Shown: positions 24,392 to 35,688, counted from the first letter of the stretch. The stretch is 64,000 nt of DNA from Cryptomeria japonica (GCF_030272615.1 NC_081411.1:38104640-38168639), one strand, 5' to 3'. A program made the numbers and translations. Notes: a model not told the origin generated them from the sequence alone.

Positions 24392-25247
24392 GTAAAATTT
24401 GAATTCACAACCCGCCACTTGCCTCGGGATTAGGCCCGGGATAGGCCTGGGATGGCCACACCTGAGACATGAACCTGCAAATTCAAAGCTCGATGAATGA
24501 AAGCACAAATATGATGAAATGAAATAGTTTACGTGCCTTTAATCAAAGAATTTTTATACGAAATTGAAACCCATTTCAGATTATACTGTCTAGATTCTAA
24601 ATATGTAAATTAATTTAAAAATTGATTATTTTAAATATTTTTCATTTAATTTATACTAAATCAGGGTCATAAATTTGAAATATTAACTAATTTTCTTAAT
24701 TTAATAACTTATTTATTTTAATGAATTTTGAAAAAAAAATTATATATCATCAATCTACACAAAATTCTTTTCAATTTCAAAAAAAAATTTCAAAAAATAC
24801 TAAGTTTACGTCAAATTATGTGGGTCGTCCACGTCAAATTTTTAAAAAGATAATTACGGTCATTAAAAAATTAATTAAAAAAAAACTATTTGAAAAAAAA
24901 ATACAGAAAAATATGCTCATCAATCTTCAGTGTGTTACAAACCATTTCCCAAAACGGTTTGAGAAAATAATTTTAATTGTGTCAAAAAGTGTGGGTCGTA
25001 CACATGCATGGTATGGTCCTGAAACAGGCATTTTTAAAACATAGTTTTTAGAACTTCATTCAAAAAGTTATTTTTTATTATGTGGGTATTAAAATAAATT
25101 AAATATTTGAAAAGTACACTCAGAGAGCTATCTTTTATATTACTGACTTTTTTCAAGATTCAATCTCTAAGTGTTTCAAAATTTAAGCTCAAGTGAGACA
25201 AAATCTGAAAAACAGGGAAAACACTTCCACTTTTTGGCCAAAAAGTG
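24392..25247. other. Transposon right non-coding arm
   Basis: A GC-rich patch (tcgggattaggcccgggatagg near 24424) is followed by AT-rich sequence. The open frame at 24721-25044 is Lys/Asn-rich with no family signature and is probably chance. Confidence 0.6.
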
Positions 25248-25270
25248 GACTCATCTTCTTGCACTGACCC
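25248..25270 (-). repeat. Right terminal inverted repeat
   Basis: Reverse complement starts GGGTCAGTGCAAG and ends ATGAGTC, pairing with 14360-14382. Confidence 0.8.
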
Positions 25271-25274
25271 CAAT
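25271..25274. other. Target-site duplication CAAT (right)
   Basis: Direct repeat of 14356-14359; see the transposon entry. Confidence 0.9.
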
Positions 25275-26330
25275 CTTCCATACCTGGGTTTATTTTGATT
25301 CACATGTTGTTGTTCTTCAGTCATTGTTGAGTTTAATGATGATGCCGGTGTGACTAGGTCTTCATTCTATACCGGTGCAATCTGTGTCGACTCATTTATA
25401 ATCATTTCAACTACCAGTTCTACAGATCTTGATACTCCTCTAAAATGTTCATCTATCTTCACATTAGTACTTTCAATGATTCTCTACAATCTTTTATTAT
25501 AGCATCTATATGCCTTATTTCTAGATGAATAACCAAGAAATATTCCTTCATCACTTCTAGGATCAAATTTATCAATATACTCATCTCTCCTAATATAGCA
25601 TTTCCTTCCAAATATTCTGAAATACTTAAGAGTAGGAGTATGACCAAACCATAGTTCATAAGGTGTCTTACCAATTTCACTTTTGATGTGAGCTCTATTG
25701 AAAGTATAAACCGTTGTATTCACTGCTTCTTTGCAGTACAGATGAGGTAGATTTGCTTTCATCATCATGGTTTTTGTTGCATCCATAATAGTTATGTTCT
25801 TCCCTTCCACAACTCCATTTTGCTGGGGTGTCTGGGGTGCTGATAGTTGTCTTTTGATTCCATTCACTTTACAAAATGCATTAAATTCTCTAGATATAAA
25901 TTCTCCTCCTTGATTTGATCTCAAACATTTGATTTTCTTTCCAGTTTCATTCTCTACCATTGCCTTGTATATATTAGATTTCCCAAAAGCTTCTAATTTC
26001 TCCCTGAGAAAAGTAACCCAACACATTCTAGAATAATCATCAATTATTAGCATAAAGTATCTATCATCTTGTAGACTTCTTGTTCTTGTTGGACCACATA
26101 AATTAGTATGAATTAAATCAAGAGTATTATTAGATTTCTTAGAAATGTTGTTAAATGTTGTTCTAACTTGCTTTCCCATTTACCATTCCTTACATACCGG
26201 ATTATGAGGTTTCACAATATTAGGTAAATCCCTTACTGCCTTAGTAGAACTGATCTTTACAATGCAATCAAAATTCACATGAAAGAGTCTTTTATGCCAT
26301 AACCAACTTTCATCAATGTGTGCAATCAAG
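25275..26330 (-). pseudogene. copia integrase (catalytically altered)
   Basis: GAG-pre-integrase signature WLWHKRLFHVNFD near 26310 (usual LWHRRLGH), then the core: DLIHTNLCGP, MLIIDDYSRMCWV, CLRSNQGGEFISREF, QQNGVVEGKN, then the C-terminal GKTPYELWFG and GIFLGYSSRNKAYR. Integrase joins element cDNA into host DNA using a DD35E triad. Here both aspartates read Asn (HTN for HTD, RSN for RSD), while the Glu of GVVE is kept. Stops occur at about 26180 and 25484 and further downstream. The frame continues to KPRYGRL at the transposon junction and resumes at 14355. Confidence 0.9.
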
Positions 26331-26429
26331 TATGTCTTATCACTGGTATTCAAGTGAAAGATATTACCTTTAGTCTAATTACTGGTTACAATCTCCAATC
26401 CAATTTTGTTTATATTTTGAATTTCACTA

Positions 26430-27415
26430 ACCTTCTCTTTTGCTTTCTTATTTGATCCTACATTACCCACTGGTGGATTTCTACTTCTACAGAACTTAGC
26501 AATATGTCCAACCTTAATACATGCATAATATGTAACATTGTTCCTTCAAATTTCTTTTCTAAAACCGGTGAAATTACTTGACCTACATTGATTAGCCATA
26601 TGTCTAGATTTTCCATATGCATAGCTTTTAACATTGATTCTGCAATATTTTGTTTTATGGCCAAACTTATTGCATTTAGAACATTTACCGAGAGTAGAAT
26701 CGGTGTTTTGATTTTCTCTATTTCTATATTGCGTAGCCATGCGACCAAATGTATTGTAAACAAAACATCTACCATTTAATTTATAAGCATTAAAATGCCT
26801 TACCAGTGCCTTATGGTTTTGATCTTCATTAGCAGTACCGAAACTCTGTCCTTGCTCAAATCCAAGTCCACTAGAATTTCCAATCTGCCTTTGACTCTTC
26901 AGTAACTCATCTAGCTATGCTAAGCTAATCTTGAATTTTGCTTTGTACTCACTTGCAGTAATTAAGTCTTCTCTAAGAATTATCATTTTTCTTTCAAGCT
27001 CTTGTTCATTACTTAGGGATTGTACCAAATCAGTTCTCAACATATCATTTTCATGAACCGAACTACCACATTCTTCAAATTCATTCTTTAGGGATACAGT
27101 GAGATTTTCTTCCTTCTTCTTTCTATCCTCAATCTCCTTAGACATTCTCATAGTTATAAGTTCCATTTCAGTTTTCATAACCATGTTCTCCCGACTCAAT
27201 TTCTGACATTGTTCCTTAAGTGCATCTTTCTCTTCATCATACCGACTTTGCAAAAGTTCCTTCCTCCTAGCTTGAACAGATGATAGCCTCTCTTGTAGGA
27301 CAAGAATGAATTCCTTAGCAGAATTCAATTCATCTTGTAGCTTTAAGTTTTTCAACATTTCAACATCATAATCTTCAATTTCCATTTCAAGTTGCTTCTC
27401 CAAAGCCATATCCAT
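26430..27415 (-). pseudogene. copia gag: coiled coil and zinc knuckles (N-terminus missing)
   Basis: From 27415 the frame gives a long heptad-rich coiled coil (MDMALEKQLEMEIEDYDV onward, about 165 residues). After one stop near 26915 there follow several CCHC-like knuckles, of which CSKCNKFGHKTKYC is intact. CFVYNTFGRMATQYR, YGKSRHMANQC and YYACIKVGHIAKFC are damaged. The usual copia gag N-terminal domain is absent: only about 55 bp separate the primer-binding site from this coiled coil, so the 5' part was deleted. Confidence 0.8.
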
Positions 27416-27469
27416 GGATTCCAGTTTTTAGATCTTCCTCAAGTTGTTAAACTTCCTTTGAGGCACAAA

Positions 27470-27481
27470 GCTCTAATACCA
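27470..27481 (-). promoter_or_regulatory. Primer-binding site of the copia element
   Basis: Element sense TGGTATTAGAGC, one base off the standard TGGTATCAGAGC, two bases inside the 5' LTR. Confidence 0.85.
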
Positions 27482-27483
27482 AT

Positions 27484-28415
27484 TGTTGGAAACCAATAAC
27501 ACTGAGATGGGGGTGAATCAATGTTATACTAGAATGATAAGTTTTAGCCTTATTAAAACATGCATGCACCAACTGGTATACCGGTACATATAGAATTGAA
27601 AGAAGTAAAGCAACCAATAAGCCAATCAAATAAATAAGAACCATAACACACAAATTTATATGTGGAAAAACTCAAAAAGGAAAAACCACAATGGAATTTG
27701 TTACCCACAATATCAATCCACTAGCCATATGAAGATATATTACAAAATATGAGGGGCCTACACTTGCAAGAAGGCTTACAGCGTAGAGCACACTGCTCAA
27801 TCTTAAAAGGAGTCTCATTGACTACATAAAATTATAAACTACAATCCAAAGAAGTGTGAACTGCTAAGATAGCATCTTCTATGCCAGAATATAGTTCCGG
27901 TTTAAGCTTTGTTTGTTCTAGTCTGAAACTCTAAACCCTTTAGTGGAATAACCCTTACAATAATTTTCTCACATACATGATCCCTCTGATATGTTTCACA
28001 TCATATTACATTCGCATCATGATTTATCTCTTTTTCTTTTTTTTGAAAATGATCTATCAAACTATCCTATATACCCTATACAAATTTACATGCGTTATGT
28101 CGACTTACAAAGATATATACAATATCAAATTTCATGTCAACCAGATAACATAGATGCATAAACATTAAAATCAATTGTCGATGCTGGATCCAAGATATGT
28201 TGGCCTCCAATACGAATGACCTTTACTAAACCATGTCGGCCTGCATTAACGGTGACAAAAGAAATCCTTTTGCCCTGTTGGTGCCTGTGTCGTGAAGTAT
28301 CTGTGAAGTGCCTTCTGGTACACCATAGAACCTAAACACGAAGCTGACACACAAAACCATGTTGCCATCAATGATAACATAGTGAAACCAACCAATTGAG
28401 TGTCAATTGCCAACA
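27484..28415 (-). repeat. 5' LTR of the copia element
   Basis: Element sense starts TGTTGGCAATTGACACTC (28415) and ends TTTCCAACA (27484), giving TG...CA ends. 932 bp, against about 1150 bp for the opposite LTR. Confidence 0.82.
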
Positions 28416-31400
28416 AAGTATTTTGGTCATACTCGAATCTAGATTTATATTTAACATGTTGAGAGTAAGGTTTGATTGGTTTTGTGATGCCCTCTTGACA
28501 CTTGCTAATAGGGCCTTTTCCTTCGTATCCAATTCTCTAGATAATTTTGAATCCATTGTCATACTACTCTGTGGGGATAGTGATATTTGAAGCTGTTGCT
28601 TTGATTTCTTCTTCATCTTTGTATAGCCAATCAAGGATGTCTTTTTCTTCAGTTTCTTTAGATAATGTTCCAGCTCTGACAAATTTTTCATTAAATATTT
28701 CAATAGGTTTTTATTGGATTTGTGTTTTTGCATTTTTTGGTTTTCCATGACTTTCGAGAAAGTTGTAAAGTTTGCAAAAAATACTTTTGCATTCCTGCAT
28801 CATTTAATTTTTTTCTTAAAACTTTACAAAGTGGTTGCATATAATGTCCCTTGAGATGCTTTGGCAAGAGATAATGCTTCTCTGTTATGAAGAACCCTTG
28901 CATCTTGAGATAGTTTCAAATTGTTGCAATACTGACTAGAATCTACTGATATGGTATTTCTTGTCCATTATGAGAAAATTCGACATATTGATGATATGTC
29001 AATCGAACTCCTTGCATATCATGAATCCATGGTCTACCCAAAAGAATGTTGTAAGAGAAATTTTAGTCCAAGACTTGAGAAACTGTATCTCTCTCAACTA
29101 GTCCTATTTTGAGTTGTAAAACCATTGTTCCCCTAGAAGAGAGTTCTTCTTCATCATAAGCCTTGATTTATATTTTCTTTTTAGGATCTAATGCATTTTC
29201 TAAATATCCCAAAGATTTTAACAAACTTAATGCACAAATATTTAAGCCAACTCCTCCATCTATAATAATAGATTTGACGTGGGTTGTATGAATAGTTACC
29301 TGAATGTGTAAGGCATCATTATGGGGATGTTGCAATGATACATCATCATGTTTTGTGAATGATAAGCAATGAGGGGCTATGAGATGCCCCACCATGTTTT
29401 GAAATTGATCAACATCCAAGTCCTTAGAGACTATTGTTTCCACTAGAGCCTTTTCCAATATCTCCTTACACATAGGTGAGATTTTTAAGAGCTCTACGAT
29501 TTATTTTTTTGTGGCTGTTTTCTTCAATTTATCTACTAAGTTATACTACGTCAAGGTAGAGGTTGTCTTATTTGTTAAACCTAGGAACATTACCTTAGCC
29601 TTACTCCTTGTAATGGAATGCACTATTTCTATAGGTATTTTATCTTTAACAATGATGGCATTCACCACATTGTCATATGTAGAGGTATAGCTTACCTTTT
29701 CTTTGCCCTTTTCATCTAGTGAATTGGATGGTCCACCCTTTTCATAGTTAGGGAACGGAGCTTTGAAGGGTAAATGTGATTCATTCATTTTGTGGCCATC
29801 CTCTTTGATAACCTTATTATCAATTAAATCTTGGATATGATGTTTTAACCTTTGACAATCATTAGTTTGATGTCCCTTGTTTCTATGAAAATCTCAAAAA
29901 TGGTTGTCATTCTACCAACCAGGCTTACTCTTGGGTTCAAAATCTCTTGCTTCTGGTAATTTGATTAATTTGTTTGCAAGAAGCATTTTTAGTGCCGATT
30001 CTAATGGTTCCCCAATGTTGGTAAATTTTATTCAAGCATTGGAAGAGAAAGGTTTTGGTTTAACATTTTCCTGGTTATTCACTGGTGCTCGACTTCAGAT
30101 ATTGAAAATAGGTTTTTTTATTTTACCACCATTGTTATCAAGTACTCCCTCATTAGTAACATTTATGTTCTTTGACCAAAATTTTGGATTATCATTGTGG
30201 TTGTAATTGTTGTTGTTTTTGTTATTGTTGTGGTTGTTTAGTTTCAACTCTCCTTTCTTGATCATAGCATCCTCTATTCTTAAACCATTTTCAATCATAT
30301 TTGCAAAACTAGGAGGACATTGTAACTTGAGTGCATAACTCATCTCACTAGTATGATTGTCAATGAAGATATCTATTTTCTCTTGATTTGGCACTAGTCT
30401 AGGGTACCTATAAAATAGTCATCACCATAGTTGTAAAAAGATCATGAAAGAATCCCCATTCTTTTTTTTGATGTTACACAAATCCAACATCCCTATCTCC
30501 TGTTGTATGTAATATGAGTATTGTGAGATGAATTTGTTCACAAGCTCCTCAAATGATCTAATACTAGGTGGTAATTTAGAGAACCATTCCATTGATTGTC
30601 CACTCAAACTTTTGGGAAATAAACGCATGAGATAGGTTTCACTGTGTGCAAATTCCATACTCATGGAACATAATTCCCTATTGTGATCTTGAGGATCCAT
30701 TTTCCCATCATATTTATCATATTTTTGGATTTCACAATGTTGTGGGAATGGTATCATTTTCAAACTCTTGTCAAAAGGATATGGACAAATATCCTCCAAG
30801 GAATATCTTTTAGAACTTGTTCAATTCTGCATATCCTGTATCTATTGTTGCAAATTTTCCATTTATTGAGTGAGAGTTAATAGAGGATTATCAACATGGG
30901 TTCTCCTTGTATCCTCATGAGTTATTTTGTCACCATGATCCCTTCTTGTTTCATCTTGGTTCTTTGTGGTATCATACTAGTCTCCTCTAGCATCACTATT
31001 AACTTGATTTATGTTTTTGTCATCTTCGTCATTGTTATGTTGAGTACAACTTGATTCGGTGTCTTGTCTTAGGAATTCAAGATCAAAATTTTGAGGCAAT
31101 TTAGCCTCTGATTTTGCCAAGATCAAAAAGTACCTTTTTTTTTGGTTTTCTAACATTCTTTCCATGATTTTGTCAAATTAAGGATCTTGTTGAATTTCTC
31201 TAATGGTTACATTAATTTCTTTGTCTTCTATATCTGAGTATACAAATTGATGGTAAGAAGGATTTGCCTCCTCCATTTCTTGTTGTCATTTCAATTGCTT
31301 GTGTTGAGCTCTAGTCCAAACTGGTATTGAATGTTTTCGAGATGTGACTCAATAGGTGATCACTTGTTCAGGTAAATATGCTAAGTTGATTCTACCACTT

Positions 31401-31607
31401 CTATTGGTACATTGAGATAAATTGTCTCTTTCTTGAAAATCATGTTCTTGTAATTGAACCAAAATATCATCCTTAGAAGATTCTAGTAGGCATTCCATCT
31501 TACAACCCCTTCCCATAGATATGGTAGAAGTTGAATATCCTGAAGAACCTATTTACTTTATGGCCCCTAGATGTCCTTGTCCACCTAGACCCATACAACT
31601 TAGAATG
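28416..31607 (-). mobile_element. Ty3/gypsy element A fragment (gag-protease)
   Basis: Minus-strand gag and protease related to element B but clearly diverged. The right edge meets the element B insertion; the left edge meets the copia LTR at 28415. No RT, integrase or LTR of its own is present in the window, so it is a truncated remnant that received both later insertions. The 28416-28970 stretch is decayed sequence downstream of protease without motifs. Confidence 0.8.
28975..31594 (-). pseudogene. gypsy A gag-protease polyprotein (interrupted)
   Basis: Gag core: DICPYPFDKSLKM near 30795, KYDKYDGKMDPQDHNRELC, YLMRLFPKSLSGQSMEWFSKL (retrotransposon gag domain, cf. GxAxxWxxxL), then an Asn-rich linker. 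Protease: SIIIDGGVGLNICALSLLKSLGY near 29255 and YNILLGRPWIHDMQGV near 29050. The catalytic motif is D-G-G, as is common in this lineage. Many in-frame stops are present and few frame changes (the part between 30422 and 30394 shifts). The first ATG in frame is at 31594, only 18 bp from element B. Gag forms the particle and protease cleaves it. Non-functional. Confidence 0.82.
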
Positions 31608-31612
31608 ATTAA
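31608..31612. other. Target-site duplication ATTAA (left) of gypsy B
   Basis: Matches 43195-43199 exactly. Confidence 0.95.
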
Positions 31613-32424
31613 TGTTTATGGTGAAAATGGATAACAACAATGTTGAAAGACTATATGAATTCAACCACAAAACCCTAGCCTAACAATCAAGAAAGATCCA
31701 CCATAACCTATGAAGATTACCTAAGATAATGCAAATCAAATGAAATCACAAAGATTATACCATTACATGTCCAATAGGGTTTTGGATCTCCATTCTTCCT
31801 ATCTCCATTGATCTTGCTTGATATATTTGCTCTCAGATTTTATGTGTGCACAAGAGCTCAACAAAGAATGGAAATGTGGTTGCAAGTAGGATCGCATATG
31901 AAAGTCCAAAGCGTAGTCGGGGCTGAATGCATAGTGAGGGTAATCAATTGATTAGGATGCATAGATTGATTAGGGTTGATAATGAAAGAAGTATCCTCTT
32001 ATATAGAAGACACTATATGAAATGGAGGGATAAGATTGAGAGGTGTAAAAAGAGGTCGGCTATGATTAGAGGGTAGGTAAAGAAAATAATAAAATAATGA
32101 AAGGAGTAGGTAGTGTAGGAATTAAGAGATGAACGACATGTGTCATGGGTAGAAAAGGTTAATGAATTAATTAAATAAATAAAGATTTATTTAATTAATA
32201 GAAGAAGTGGGATCAATTAAATAAATAAGATATTTATTTAATTTAGGAAAAGGACAATTTAAATAAATAAATGTATTTATTTAAATGAGAAATAAGGCTA
32301 GAAGAGGATAAATGAATTAATTAAATAGATAAAGATTTATTTAATTAATAGATGAATTAGGCTAAAATAATTAATTAAATAAAAATATTTATTTAATTAG
32401 ACTGGACAATTTTAGGTGTCTACA
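31613..32424 (-). repeat. 3' LTR of gypsy B
   Basis: Element sense TGTAGACACC...CATAAACA, 812 bp, nearly identical to 42383-43194. Rich in TTAATTAAATAAATAAA words. Confidence 0.95.
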
Positions 32425-32440
32425 TTTTGCCCCTCTTTGA
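32425..32440 (-). promoter_or_regulatory. Polypurine tract of gypsy B
   Basis: Element-sense AAAGAGGGGCAAAA lies directly before the 3' LTR. The same tract is recognisable at 48308-48322 (-) and 51576-51589 (+). Confidence 0.85.
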
Positions 32441-32674
32441 GACAATGCAGCTTGTTGCATTGTTTCAAAGAAGATAATATGAACTGATACAAAGTTGCCC
32501 CAAGATGGGAATGATATGCCCCCTCGAGAGATTGGATGAATATGTCTAGAAAGATCAGAGACAATCTCTTGATAAGAAAGATGGAATATAATGGACTGAC
32601 CGGATAAAGTGACAGAGTCACGAGATAATGAAGACTGACTTGGGAAATGAGGACTAGGGATAGGGCTAGGGTAG

Positions 32675-32685
32675 TCTATAAAATA
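32675..32685 (+). promoter_or_regulatory. TATA box of the antisense plant-mobile-domain gene
   Basis: tctataaaata lies about 90 bp before the ATG at 32775, in plus orientation. Spacing fits transcription starting near 32705-32710 with a 5' leader of about 65-70 bp. Confidence 0.6.
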
Positions 32686-32774
32686 GACCATGAGGGGAGT
32701 GCATCCTCATTGTCATCCACACATCCAAGAGATCAGAGTGCCGAGAGAAAATAGAGTAGCAGCAGTCAGCAGCG

Positions 32775-34018
32775 ATGGCTTTGATTCACAGATTTGAACG
32801 CGTTCGCCGATTTCAGAGGCCAGCAGATGCAGGAGAGCTGGTAAGTATCACAAAACATCCTTGTAATTTTCCACATTAATTGTTATCATAAATGCATGTT
32901 AGGTAGTGCAGTAAATGCTCTTTTGGTATGTCTAGAAAAATGTCAAAAATGCTTAGGCGCGTCTATGCTAGTGCCAGGCATGACTGTGTCATGAATGTGT
33001 GTTTATGTCTTTAATGTCAACTCGATAGTTATGTGATGAACATACATTGTCGATTGGATAAGCTATTGAGAGGATACACTCAAGCAAGTCCTGTAGGGAA
33101 GACTAAAATAGAAAATAGGGCTAGGATTGACAATTCTGTGATAGAACATACGTTGCCAATTATGAAACTACTCAAAAGGATACACTCAAGCAGAGGCCCT
33201 AGGATAAGATAGATCAAGACACTTTGTGATGAATAGGGAGTACCAAGATAAAGTACTTTGTGATGAACAGGGAGTACTAAAAAAAAGAGTAGCACTTTGT
33301 GGTGAATAGTGAGTGCAAATGTGAGCAATACTTTGTGATGAATAGTGAGTGCAAAAGTGAGCAGCACTTTGTGATGAACAGGGAGTGCAAACATGTAGTA
33401 CTTTGTGATGAATAGGGAGTACCACTAGGATAAACAACAACACTTTGTGATGAACAATGAGTGTCACTAGGATAGAGTATCATAAGCACTAGGATTATAA
33501 GCAACATTTTGTGATGAACAGTGAATGCTAATTTGACTGACAAAGCTGATTTGGTTGACTGCAGGAGTATCTACCTATGCTAGAGTCACGAGAGAGATTC
33601 TCATCGACTCAGAGTTTACGACCGGAGCTTACATTTGAGGATAGGGTAGCAATTGAGGTTATGGGTTTGTGATTCATTCTATATGTGCTTGCGTTTTGGG
33701 CGAACATGGGATTGCTAACTGCACTGGCTAAGAGATGGCACTCAGAGACTTGTAGTTTTCAATTGTCGATGGGTGAGATGAAAGTCACCTTGGAGGATGT
33801 ATACAGGATATTGAGGATACCGATTGATAGGGAGTTAGTTCCTTACAATCAAGACAGAGACAGATGCACTAAGATGAATGTTCCAGGATCCAAAATTGGA
33901 GATGAGGGTTGGACGCGTGGCATGGGACACAATGGCATAGACAGGATTGGCGCTAGCGGTGGTGTTGGTAGGAGTGATCAGTGGGTTCCATTGTATCAGT
34001 TTTGTACCATTTTTGTAT
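32775..34018 (+). pseudogene. Plant mobile domain (PMD) gene, antisense inside gypsy B
   Basis: Exon 1 32775-32840 starts MALIHRFERVRRFQR. The phase-0 GT-AG intron is 32841-33564 (gtaag...tgcag). Exon 2 is 33565-34018. The product carries the PMD signature: MGLLTALAKRWHSETCSF, then LSMGEMKVTLEDVYRIL, then RIPIDREL, matching the usual LV-ALVERWRPET-TF / GE-T-TLEDV--LLGLPVDG. PMD proteins (MAIN/MAIL type) are plant nuclear proteins, and related domains are often carried by transposons. Only the N-terminal part of the domain is present; after NQDRDR the sequence is Gly-rich and unlike PMD. A TGA at 33670-33672 interrupts exon 2. It runs opposite to gag and has its own TATA box. Confidence 0.78.
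33214..33535 (+). repeat. Tandem repeat in the PMD intron, about 8 units
   Basis: Irregular units of about 35-45 bp with the core cactttgtgatgaacagggagtg, repeated about eight times. Overlapping minus-strand frames rich in HHKVL are products of this array. Confidence 0.9.
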
Positions 34019-34021
34019 GAT

Positions 34022-35685
34022 GATGTAGACACCTTCGGGTGATTGTATCCATATGATTTTGACATCATTGTATCATGACACTTATAATTATATATATGAG
34101 ATGATCCATCCTTGCGGCAGCTATATGCATGTGTACCTATGTTATGAGATGTTTCATGATGTATGTTTCTATGTGATGCTTATGTTATGGATGCAAATAT
34201 GTACATAATGAAATGCAATATTTTTTATTCTTTTATGTTTTTATATGTTATGCAAATGCAAATGTGAATTTATGAAATGCAGATGAATATGATAATGCAA
34301 ATAATTATTTACATGATGAAAATGTAAAATGTGCTAACATGTGTTGTGTGGAGGATGTGATGGAATTGTAATTGTGATATCTATATGTATGTATGAAATG
34401 AGATATGTGGTAATGCAGGTGCAAACTACATGAGATGCAAATGTTTTTGGTTTGTCATTATACTCAGTTATCTGATAGTAGGCTACATAGACTCGGGAAG
34501 GACTATGGAAGTCAATCAAGAAAGGGGGATGGAAGATAAAAGATATGAAAGTGAAAGAGCTTCTTGTGCATTGTCATCATTGAGCTTTATTATGGCAAGT
34601 AGGTTATGACAATCAAGGTATATGTTCGACCCAGAAAGTCATTGTACCCATTTGCATGGAGATAAGACACTTCCAAACAAGGAATTCCCCAGTTCACACT
34701 AGACTCACAGTGTCCTCATATCCTTGGACAAGTCAAAGCATTACTAAGAGACAATCTGTAGATAGAAAAGAAAAATAAGTGACGATACCCCATCCTCACC
34801 TTTATAGTCAAAGACATCCTAGAGATAGAATCTCTAGTCAGAGACATCTTGGAAAAGCTAAAAGACATGTCACCAAAAGATAAAATCAAAATAAAATCAA
34901 GACTCGACACCAACATCCACTGCAGTCCTCAAGTTTAGTGTCTCTTGTCACTTGTATAAGTCTATTTGATTCTGGTCACAATGTTTACTTTCACAAAAGG
35001 ATTGATAGCACTGAACCATAATGTTGTCTAAGTCTGTTGAAAGATTTGATTTGTTGAAGCCCATTGTTGTTGTTGTGTCTCATTTGAAACTGACTGAATC
35101 CATGAAATTGATAATTTATTGCGGAGAAGACAAATCTTTATTGTGGATCTGTGATGCAAATGTTGCTTTATTGCAGATTATGCGTGCATAGACTGAAGTA
35201 AAGTAGAAGAAATTGTACACCTCAAAACATGTGATGCTCTCAATTCCACACCCATCACTAGATGTAGGATTTGCCTTAGCCACAGATAGGAGTTGATTTA
35301 TTATGGATGGAAAGGGTGAAAAGGAATGTTTATTATGAATGGCGAACCAATCTTGGGTAGATCAATAACAAGCCATGATGGGAATGGGTAAGTTTATTAT
35401 GGATGGATAGGTTGTGAGTGTGTGCAAAAAGTGAAAGGATGAAAGTGAATCCTGAAGGAGGGAGGAGCAATGTCTCTACGCATGGCACTGGTGACCCAAT
35501 TTTCACCATGGTACTTGCCCAGGGCACCACCGAAGTGGTTTTCACCATTAGACAAAAATGCTTTTCTATTTTTCCAAATTTTTTGTGTCACAAGGTGCTT
35601 GTTTCCTAGGTTTTTGACCAAGTAACGATTTTTTTATTTTTATGGATTTTTTGTATTATTATTTTTTGGATTTTTTTGTATTTTT
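34022..35685. other. gypsy B 3' non-coding region
   Basis: No gene supported. AT-rich with runs of T near 35620-35690. Short open frames on both strands have no family signature. Part may be the 3' end of the PMD transcript. Confidence 0.55.
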
Positions 35686-35688
35686 GAA

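Larger units (their letters stand above)
14360..25270. mobile_element. 10.9 kb DNA transposon inserted in copia, 4-bp TSD, two convergent genes
   Basis: Boundaries are fixed by the host frame: the copia polyprotein resumes in frame when 14360-25270 and one CAAT are removed. The ends are imperfect inverted repeats (left GGGTATGTGCAAG, right in reverse complement GGGTCAGTGCAAG, then a shared ATGAGTC). Inside are two arrays of a 14 bp GC-rich near-palindrome, a plus-strand accessory gene (17464-19711) and a minus-strand transposase gene (24066-21040). A 4 bp TSD together with a DDD-type transposase and subterminal repeats would suit the Sola superfamily, which is known to make 4 bp TSDs. That assignment is inference. 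Convergent gene order recalls MuDR, but the transposase is not MULE-like by motif. Confidence 0.9.
11290..28415 (-). mobile_element. Ty1/copia retrotransposon, split by a 10.9 kb DNA transposon
   Basis: On the minus strand the order is LTR (28415-27484), primer-binding site, gag coiled coil and zinc knuckles, GAG-pre-integrase, integrase, [DNA transposon 25270-14360], RT, RNase H, polypurine tract, LTR (12439-11290). The order gag-INT-RT-RH is diagnostic of copia. The coding region has stops, at least one deletion in RT and mutated integrase residues, so it is dead. The two LTRs differ clearly (about 1150 versus 932 bp) and the 5 bp flanks do not match (TCTCC versus AAGTA). The element may therefore be a recombinant of two insertions. 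Confidence 0.92.

Noticed and set aside
24721..25044. 107-codon Lys/Asn-rich frame in the transposon right arm
   Set aside because: AT-rich low-complexity product, no partner or splice context; likely chance.
14360..25270. MuDR-type (MULE) assignment of the DNA transposon from convergent genes
   Set aside because: The TSD is 4 bp rather than 8-11, terminal inverted repeats are short, and the transposase motifs are not MULE motifs.
14360..25270. CACTA/EnSpm assignment from subterminal repeats
   Set aside because: Termini do not begin CACTA, the TSD is 4 bp rather than 2-3, and the protein lacks recognisable tnp2 motifs.
33080..33543. Minus-strand frames rich in HHKVL repeats
   Set aside because: They are translations of the intronic tandem repeat of the antisense gene and have no start context or family signature.
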